The position numbers and the translations under genes were made by a program. Source: Alphaproteobacteria bacterium (GTDB lineage: Bacteria > Pseudomonadota > Alphaproteobacteria > UBA828). From it: DNA of 11,594 nt. Location: positions 1 through 11,594 of the forward strand of contig JAPYQV010000044.1 in NCBI GenBank assembly GCA_029937205.1, written 5' to 3'. The notes under the pieces are model-generated. The model was given only the letters and a program-made list of their open reading frames with translations, was not told the origin of the DNA and did no database searches. This document shows positions 7,716 to 11,594 of this stretch, piece by piece. Every line of letters begins with the position of its first letter. The first letter of the stretch is position 1.

Positions 7716-8738
7716 TTAATATTGCACCCGGGGATCGAGATAGGCGTGGATGATATCCAACAGGAGATAGATGAAGAGCGACACCAGCGCCACCGTCAGC
7801 ACCACCCCCTGGATCGCTGGGTAATCGAACGAGAGGATGGAGCGGATGGCGTATTGGCCGATACCGCTCAGCGAAAACACCAGCTCAACCGTTACCGCCG
7901 CGCTCAACAAAATCATGTAAAATATGCCGACCAGCGTGACCGCCGGGGTGAGAGCGGCCCTGAGCGCATAGCGCCCGACCTCTTTTTTGGAGAGACCGTT
8001 GGCGCGCGCATAGAGGATGTAGTCCGAGGCGAGCGCGCGCACCATGTTCTGGCGCACCATCTTGGTGATGGCACCCGAGATGACGAACACCAGCGTCACC
8101 ACCGGCAGCATCAGGTGATAGAGCACGGAGACAAAGACGTCGAGGCGTCCGAGCAGGAGCGAATCGATGGTGAGGAATCCGGTGATGACGTTCGGCCGCG
8201 ACATCATCGGGTCGAAGCTGCCCATGGGTGGCGGTGCCACGCCGAGGATAAAAAAGAAGACGAAGACAAACAGTAGGCCCCACCAATAATCTGGCTGGGC
8301 GCCGGCGAACATGCCCCAGATGAGCGCGACTTTGTCGGCGATGCTGCCCGGTCTTGTGGCGCTCGCCATGCCGAGGGGGATAGCGATTAGAAACGAGAGC
8401 AACAGGCTGATGGTGACAAGCTCGAGCGTGACCGGGAGGAAACGTCCGATCTCGAGAAATACCGGCTCGTTGGTCACCCACGAGATGCCGAGGCTGGCAT
8501 CGATCAATCCCGGATCCTCGGAAAATCCGAGAAACACCGAGAGTTGTTCGAAGATGGGTTTATCAAGGCCGAGCGAGCGTTCGGCCTGTATATAGGCTTC
8601 CTCGCTGGCGTTGAAGCCAACCAAGTTGGCAACCGGATCGGCGGGCAGGAGACGGACCAGAAAAAAAACGACGAGAGCGACGCCGAGCAATTGAAAAAAG
8701 GCGATGATGACCCGCCGGAGGATGAAGCGGCCAATCAT
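7716..8738 (-). CDS. ABC transporter permease, DppB/OppB type
   Basis: First membrane subunit (340 residues) of the Opp/Dpp-type importer. It begins with the classic MIGRFILRRV and a first transmembrane span up to about residue 30, ending FFLVRLLPADP. It continues with ERSLGLDKPIFEQ (53-65), LPVTLELVTISLLLSFLIAI (101-120) with PLGMASA just after, several hydrophobic spans, and the EAA coupling loop DYILYARANGLSKKEVGRYA at 239-258. It closes with the characteristic DPRVQY C-terminus. Start ATG 8738 lies 54 bases downstream of the isochorismatase stop, the second-largest gap in the operon (8739-8792). A purine-rich AGAGCGAG precedes it, a modest ribosome site. That gap carries a 7-bp direct repeat, listed separately. 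Length and motifs are ordinary for the family; no defects seen. Confidence 0.95.
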   Translation of the reverse strand: MIGRFILRRVIIAFFQLLGVALVVFFLVRLLPADPVANLVGFNASEEAYIQAERSLGLDKPIFEQLSVFLGFSEDPGLIDASLGISWVTNEPVFLEIGRFLPVTLELVTISLLLSFLIAIPLGMASATRPGSIADKVALIWGMFAGAQPDYWWGLLFVFVFFFILGVAPPPMGSFDPMMSRPNVITGFLTIDSLLLGRLDVFVSVLYHLMLPVVTLVFVISGAITKMVRQNMVRALASDYILYARANGLSKKEVGRYALRAALTPAVTLVGIFYMILLSAAVTVELVFSLSGIGQYAIRSILSFDYPAIQGVVLTVALVSLFIYLLLDIIHAYLDPRVQY

Positions 8739-8750
8739 CGGACTCGCTCT

Positions 8751-8767
8751 AGCGTACCACAGCGTAC
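8751..8767. repeat. 7-bp direct repeat AGCGTAC with 3-bp spacer
   Basis: Two perfect copies of AGCGTAC (8751-8757 and 8761-8767) separated by CAC give a 10-base period, about one helical turn. They lie in the 54-base gap between the isochorismatase stop and the DppB-like permease start. Such spacing can place protein contacts on one DNA face, but with only two short copies this may equally be chance. No promoter hexamers were recognised next to it. Confidence 0.35.
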
Positions 8768-8792
8768 ATTTTGGAGACGGGCACCGACAAAA

Positions 8793-9413
8793 TCACTTAT
8801 TGCCCTCGCCCCAGACCGCCAGAACATCCTCTTTTTCGACGATCTTGGCGAACATCCAGGCCATGCCGGCGATGGCGCCGTCATAGCGCAATTGTTCGAG
8901 TTCGCCGGTGGCGTCCTTGACGACGAACACTTTGTAATCGCGCTGGCTCGCATCACGCACCGTCGATTCGACGCAGATATTGGTGGTCACGCCGCAGACC
9001 ACCAGCGAATCCACATCGAGACCATTCAAGATGGGTTCGATATTGGTGGCGTAAAAGGCGCTTGGCCGGTTTTTATCGATCACGAATTCGCCGTCGACAG
9101 GCTCCAGCAGATCGATAATTTCGATATCTTTGGTGCCGGCGGCGAGCGAATTCACATCCTTCAATTGCGGCAGCAGATAGCGGATAACCACGCCGCCATC
9201 GGCATAATCGGCGCGGTAGACATAGCGTGTGAAGATCACCGGCACACCGGCCTGGCGGGCGGAATCGAGCAACTCTCGGCACGGCGCCACAGCCTCAACC
9301 AGCGGCGAGATATCGAGCCCAGCCCCGGCAAGCGATCCATCGTCGGCGCAGAAGGCATTTTGCATGTCGATCACGACCAGCGCCGTGCGCGCGGTCTTGA
9401 GCTCCATCTCCAT
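8793..9413 (-). CDS. Isochorismatase-family cysteine hydrolase
   Basis: Alpha/beta hydrolase of the isochorismatase-like group (206 residues), which includes nicotinamidase, N-carbamoylsarcosine amidase, ureidoacrylate amidohydrolase RutB and biuret hydrolase. The Asp-Lys-Cys catalytic triad is visible: Asp16 in ALVVIDMQNAF, Lys114 in VIDKNRPSAFYATN, and Cys147 in CGVTTNICVESTVRDA, with the VTT cis-peptide region just before the nucleophile. The nicotinamidase-type metal-binding histidines are not evident. The C-S-T context resembles the amide/ureide-cleaving branch, so an amidase or carbamoyl-type hydrolase is the best guess; the true substrate is unknown. Start ATG 9413 has GAGG about 8 bases upstream; an in-frame ATG at 9407 is an alternative. 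It sits between the binding-protein and permease genes, which suggests that it acts on the imported compound or a near product. Confidence 0.92.
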   Translation of the reverse strand: MEMELKTARTALVVIDMQNAFCADDGSLAGAGLDISPLVEAVAPCRELLDSARQAGVPVIFTRYVYRADYADGGVVIRYLLPQLKDVNSLAAGTKDIEIIDLLEPVDGEFVIDKNRPSAFYATNIEPILNGLDVDSLVVCGVTTNICVESTVRDASQRDYKVFVVKDATGELEQLRYDGAIAGMAWMFAKIVEKEDVLAVWGEGNK

Positions 9414-9433
9414 TATTTATTCCTCAGAAATAG

Positions 9434-9466
9434 GCCGGGAGGGCGGCTGTTTGCCGCCCTCCCGGC
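9434..9466 (-). terminator. Perfect 14-bp intercistronic hairpin after the SBP gene
   Basis: GCCGGGAGGGCGGC (9434-9447) pairs perfectly with 9453-9466 across a 5-base loop, giving a very stable G+C-rich stem. On the operon strand it lies 17 bases past the SBP stop and 20 bases before the hydrolase start, and it is followed by CTATTTCT rather than a clean U-run. It is therefore better read as a partial terminator or 3'-end stabiliser that raises SBP mRNA relative to the distal genes, as in other SBP-first operons, than as a full terminator. The structure is directly seen; the function is inferred. Confidence 0.65.
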
Positions 9467-9482
9467 GGTAACTCCCTACACT

Positions 9483-11195
9483 CTAGTTTGCCGGTTTCAG
9501 GTCATACAGGCGAAGCGCATTGTCGGGATGCCAGACAACGCCGGTCACACTGGCCGCTGTCGCCCAATGGGTGCGGAATTCCAAGATCGGAATGACGGCC
9601 AAATCCGTCATCAGTTGTTCCTGGATGACCTTCAGCATCTCATTGCGCTTGTCGTTATCGCCTTCGGCAAGCGAGCCGTAGAGCGTGCCGTCGACCAAGT
9701 CACTCGAGTAGTTGGCCGAGTTAAGAATGCCGCCCTTGTTGGCTGAAACGTAGCTCAGAAGCGTGCCATACGCCGCATCCACGCCGATCGGCTTGATATG
9801 CGCTGTGAGGCCCATCGGCAAATCCTTCTTGACCAATTCACGGTCGCCATATTGCGCCTGAGGTATGGGGTTGAGCTCAATATTGATGCCGACATCGCGG
9901 AAGGCGGTATGGAGGATCGTCGCGGTCGGACCCACTTCCGATTCGCGCTCGAGTATATAAGTGAGCTTAAAGACATCGGAAAACGCCTCCAGGCCCGCGC
10001 CGCCCGGATAGCCCGCTTCGGCGAGCAGTGCCTTGGCTTTTTCCGGGTTGTAATCATATTGCGTGCTGGCGGCGTGGAAGCCCGGATAGGTCGACGGCAC
10101 CACGCCGGCCCATTTGTGCGCCTTGCCGAAATAGCTCGTGTCGATAATTTTTTGATAGGGGATAGCGTGGGCAATGGCCTGGCGCACCAGGGGATTGTCG
10201 AATGGCGGGTTCTGGAAATTGAGAATCATAAACATGTTCTCATTGCCTTGCACGCCGACCACGCTGACATTATCGGCCTTGCTCAGATTGTCATATTCCT
10301 TGGGCGTCAAATGTTCGGCGATCTGGGCGCCGCCGGAACGCAGGATCGCCACCCGGTTGGCGCTTTGCGGCACTTTGCGCACCACCACCCGGTCATAGAC
10401 CGGGGCGCCGCGGTAATAATCCGCGTTGCCGGTGAGCGAGAAGCTCTCACCCTTGCGCCACTCATTCAGGCAATAGGGGCCGAAGCCGGCGATGCTGACA
10501 TTGTTGGCGTAGGTGTGGCTCCACGGATCGTCTTCGGTTGCATTGGCTTCCATGATCTCCTTGTCGAAGATATAGAGAGCGAAAATCGACAGCACTTTCA
10601 GGAAAAGCTGGTTGGGCGCGGATTGGCGAATCTGCACCGTGTAATCGTCGATCTTCTTGACCTCGTCGCCGAGCATGCGCGCTGCCGCGCCGTCGTCGGT
10701 GGGCGCGAACACGGCCGGTGTAAAGCCGTCGATCGAGCCGGTATTGGCGAGGAACCAGCCGATCGGCGAGGAGCCGCTGATCGATTTGGCACGGGCGAAG
10801 GTATAGATCACGTCATCCGCGTTGAAGGTGGCGCCATCGCAGCCCATCACGCCCTTGCGAAGGTTGAAGGTCCAGGTCAGCGTTGCTTCGTCAAAACTCC
10901 ACGATTCGGCCAGCCGGCCCTCGAATTTGTTAAAATCGAGAAGCTGTACGCCGTCCTCATTGATCGCCCCGTTGGCGTGGTAGACGAGCGGCTCGAGCAT
11001 ATTGTCCCAGCCCACCCAGTTGGTGTCGATCGATGCGGTTGCCCCGTCATAGTTCAAGCTCACCGGGACTTCTTCGGTGAGGATCAACAAATCCTCGGCA
11101 TGGGCTGTGCTGCTCAGGGCCGCGCCGCTCACGGCCGCGCCGCCAATAGCGGCGGTGGCGAGAAGCGATACGGAAAAACGCTGTAACCAATTCAT
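9483..11195 (-). CDS. ABC transporter substrate-binding protein, family 5 (periplasmic)
   Basis: Periplasmic solute receptor (570 residues) for the Opp/Dpp-type importer encoded downstream. The N-terminus is a Sec signal peptide: MNWLQR, a hydrophobic stretch at about 8-28, and a likely cleavage after AHA at 31-33 before EDLLILTEE. There is no lipobox Cys, so the mature protein should be soluble, as is normal in Gram-negatives. SBP_bac_5 features follow: LEPLVYH, LAESWSFDEATLTWTFNLRK with GVMGCDGATFNADDVIYTF, FGPYCLNEWRKGESFSLTGN, NPLVRQAIAHAIPYQKII, and YDYNPEKAKALLAEAGYPGG. It is somewhat longer than the usual 500-540. Start ATG 11195 follows a strong GGAGG with 7-base spacing. It is the first gene of the leftward operon and is followed by a stable hairpin. 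Ligand is unknown: family 5 includes peptide, nickel, opine, glutathione and sugar binders. Confidence 0.95.
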   Translation of the reverse strand: MNWLQRFSVSLLATAAIGGAAVSGAALSSTAHAEDLLILTEEVPVSLNYDGATASIDTNWVGWDNMLEPLVYHANGAINEDGVQLLDFNKFEGRLAESWSFDEATLTWTFNLRKGVMGCDGATFNADDVIYTFARAKSISGSSPIGWFLANTGSIDGFTPAVFAPTDDGAAARMLGDEVKKIDDYTVQIRQSAPNQLFLKVLSIFALYIFDKEIMEANATEDDPWSHTYANNVSIAGFGPYCLNEWRKGESFSLTGNADYYRGAPVYDRVVVRKVPQSANRVAILRSGGAQIAEHLTPKEYDNLSKADNVSVVGVQGNENMFMILNFQNPPFDNPLVRQAIAHAIPYQKIIDTSYFGKAHKWAGVVPSTYPGFHAASTQYDYNPEKAKALLAEAGYPGGAGLEAFSDVFKLTYILERESEVGPTATILHTAFRDVGINIELNPIPQAQYGDRELVKKDLPMGLTAHIKPIGVDAAYGTLLSYVSANKGGILNSANYSSDLVDGTLYGSLAEGDNDKRNEMLKVIQEQLMTDLAVIPILEFRTHWATAASVTGVVWHPDNALRLYDLKPAN

Positions 11196-11259
11196 GATTC
11201 ACCCTCCCAGATGGATATTTTTATTCCAATGCCGCTTACGCTCTTATTGGCTGGGGCTA

Positions 11260-11288
11260 TTGACGGCTTTATTCGTTGTGTCATCCTA
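11260..11288 (+). promoter_or_regulatory. Possible sigma70-type promoter for the aspartate dehydrogenase gene
   Basis: TTGACG (11260-11265) is a good -35 match. A weak -10 candidate, CATCCT (11282-11287), lies 16 bases downstream, which would leave a leader of about 35 bases before ATG 11330. The -10 match is poor, so this is a tentative call from hexamer inspection only. Confidence 0.3.
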
Positions 11289-11310
11289 GCGCCAGTTTGG
11301 CCGAACGCAA
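11283..11310 (-). promoter_or_regulatory. Possible promoter for the SBP-led operon
   Basis: On the minus strand, TTGCGT (11310-11305) and TAGGAT (11288-11283) are separated by 16 bases, upstream of the SBP start with a leader of about 80 bases. Each hexamer is only a partial sigma70 match. The -10 box occupies nearly the same bases as the candidate -10 of the divergent gene, so the two promoters would compete if both are real. Tentative. Confidence 0.3.
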
Positions 11311-11329
11311 CAGCTATGGTGAATGGGTT

Positions 11330-11594
11330 ATGAAAACCGTCATTATTGGGCTGGGTGCTATCGGGCGCATGATCGTCGACGGGTTGGCCGACGGTGATTC
11401 TCCTGTCCGTCTCGCCGGCGTCGTGGTGCGCCCGGCGCGCCGCGAGGAAGCGCGCGCCGAGCTTGCCGAGGACATTGCGGTATTCACGACGCCTGAGGAA
11501 GTGATCGCCACCGCGCCCGACATGGTCGTTGAGTGCGCCGGGCAGGCGGCGCTGCACGACTACGGCGAAGCGCTGCTCGGCGCCGGCCTTGATC
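11330..11594 (+). CDS. nadX: L-aspartate dehydrogenase-like protein (NadX family), 3' partial
   Basis: The first 88 codons of an NAD(P)-dependent aspartate dehydrogenase, which interconverts L-aspartate and oxaloacetate/iminoaspartate plus ammonia; in some bacteria it feeds NAD synthesis. It begins MKTVIIGLGAIGR, a Rossmann dinucleotide-binding loop (GLGAIG at 7-12). VVECAGQAAL (66-75) is the conserved ECAG segment of NadX-type enzymes, followed by YGEALLGAGLD at the window edge. Full-length members have about 265 residues, so roughly a third is present. ATG 11330 is preceded by GGTGA at a 7-base spacing; the nearby ATGs at 11316 and 11323 are out of frame. It is divergent from the transporter operon across 134 bases and might share its regulation. 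Family is fairly sure; a role in the pathway of the neighbouring operon is inference. Confidence 0.82.
   Translation, partial: MKTVIIGLGAIGRMIVDGLADGDSPVRLAGVVVRPARREEARAELAEDIAVFTTPEEVIATAPDMVVECAGQAALHDYGEALLGAGLD

Noticed and set aside
8544..9746. A 400-codon plus-strand frame across the permease start, the hydrolase and the SBP end.
   Set aside because: It crosses gene boundaries and the hairpin; the opposite strand holds the conserved catalytic triad and SBP motifs.
9798..11186. A 462-codon plus-strand frame opposite the SBP gene.
   Set aside because: The minus strand encodes a signal peptide and clear family-5 SBP motifs; the plus frame is a G+C-driven shadow.
11192..11557. Minus-strand frame of 121 codons over the divergent region and nadX-like gene.
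   Set aside because: It is opposite a conserved Rossmann N-terminus and overlaps the start of the SBP gene; no domain seen.
1..11594. CRISPR arrays, tRNA/rRNA genes, insertion sequences, phage or toxin-antitoxin genes.
   Set aside because: No regularly spaced repeats, cloverleaf-like segments, transposase motifs or terminal inverted repeats were seen; nearly all bases belong to metabolic or transport genes.

Overview
The window looks like about 11.6 kb of a Gram-negative, probably alphaproteobacterial, chromosome. The clues are the G+C-rich coding, a soluble (non-lipoprotein) peptide-type binding protein with a Sec signal peptide, and the types of catabolic gene present. This placement is inference from composition and gene style; there is no rRNA or marker gene. 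Coding density is very high. No gene-free stretch reaches 300 bases: the longest is the 134-base divergent intergenic region at 11196-11329.

Layout: (1) 3-1028 (+), the 3' portion of a luciferase-like (LLM) flavin/F420-dependent oxidoreductase that begins just upstream of the window. (2) 1030-11195 (-), eight tightly packed genes reading leftwards, most simply one operon. In transcription order they encode a periplasmic substrate-binding protein (SBP, family 5), an isochorismatase-family cysteine hydrolase, two Dpp/Opp-type permeases, a fused double ATPase, an amidohydrolase-2 (ACMSD-like) protein, an acyl-CoA synthetase/AMP ligase and a VAO/PCMH-type FAD-linked oxidase. (3) 11330 to the window end (+), the first 88 codons of an L-aspartate dehydrogenase (NadX-like) gene, divergent from the operon.

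Read together, the eight genes form a complete uptake system (SBP, two membrane subunits and a single-chain double ATPase) co-transcribed with four enzymes. A reasonable reading is import of an unknown small molecule of the size handled by Opp/Dpp systems (amide, peptide-like or aromatic conjugate). It would be followed by hydrolysis (isochorismatase fold), hydrolysis or decarboxylation (amidohydrolase-2 fold), CoA activation and flavin-dependent oxidation. The substrate cannot be read from the sequence. The divergent aspartate dehydrogenase and the convergent LLM oxidoreductase may or may not belong to the same pathway.

Points most worth attention: the amidohydrolase has lost the N-terminal HxH metal motif but keeps the later His and Asp ligands; the first ATPase half has Gln at the H-switch and an LSSGM signature, which suggests an asymmetric ATPase; a perfect 14-bp-stem hairpin sits directly after the SBP gene; an isochorismatase-family hydrolase is placed inside the transporter operon.
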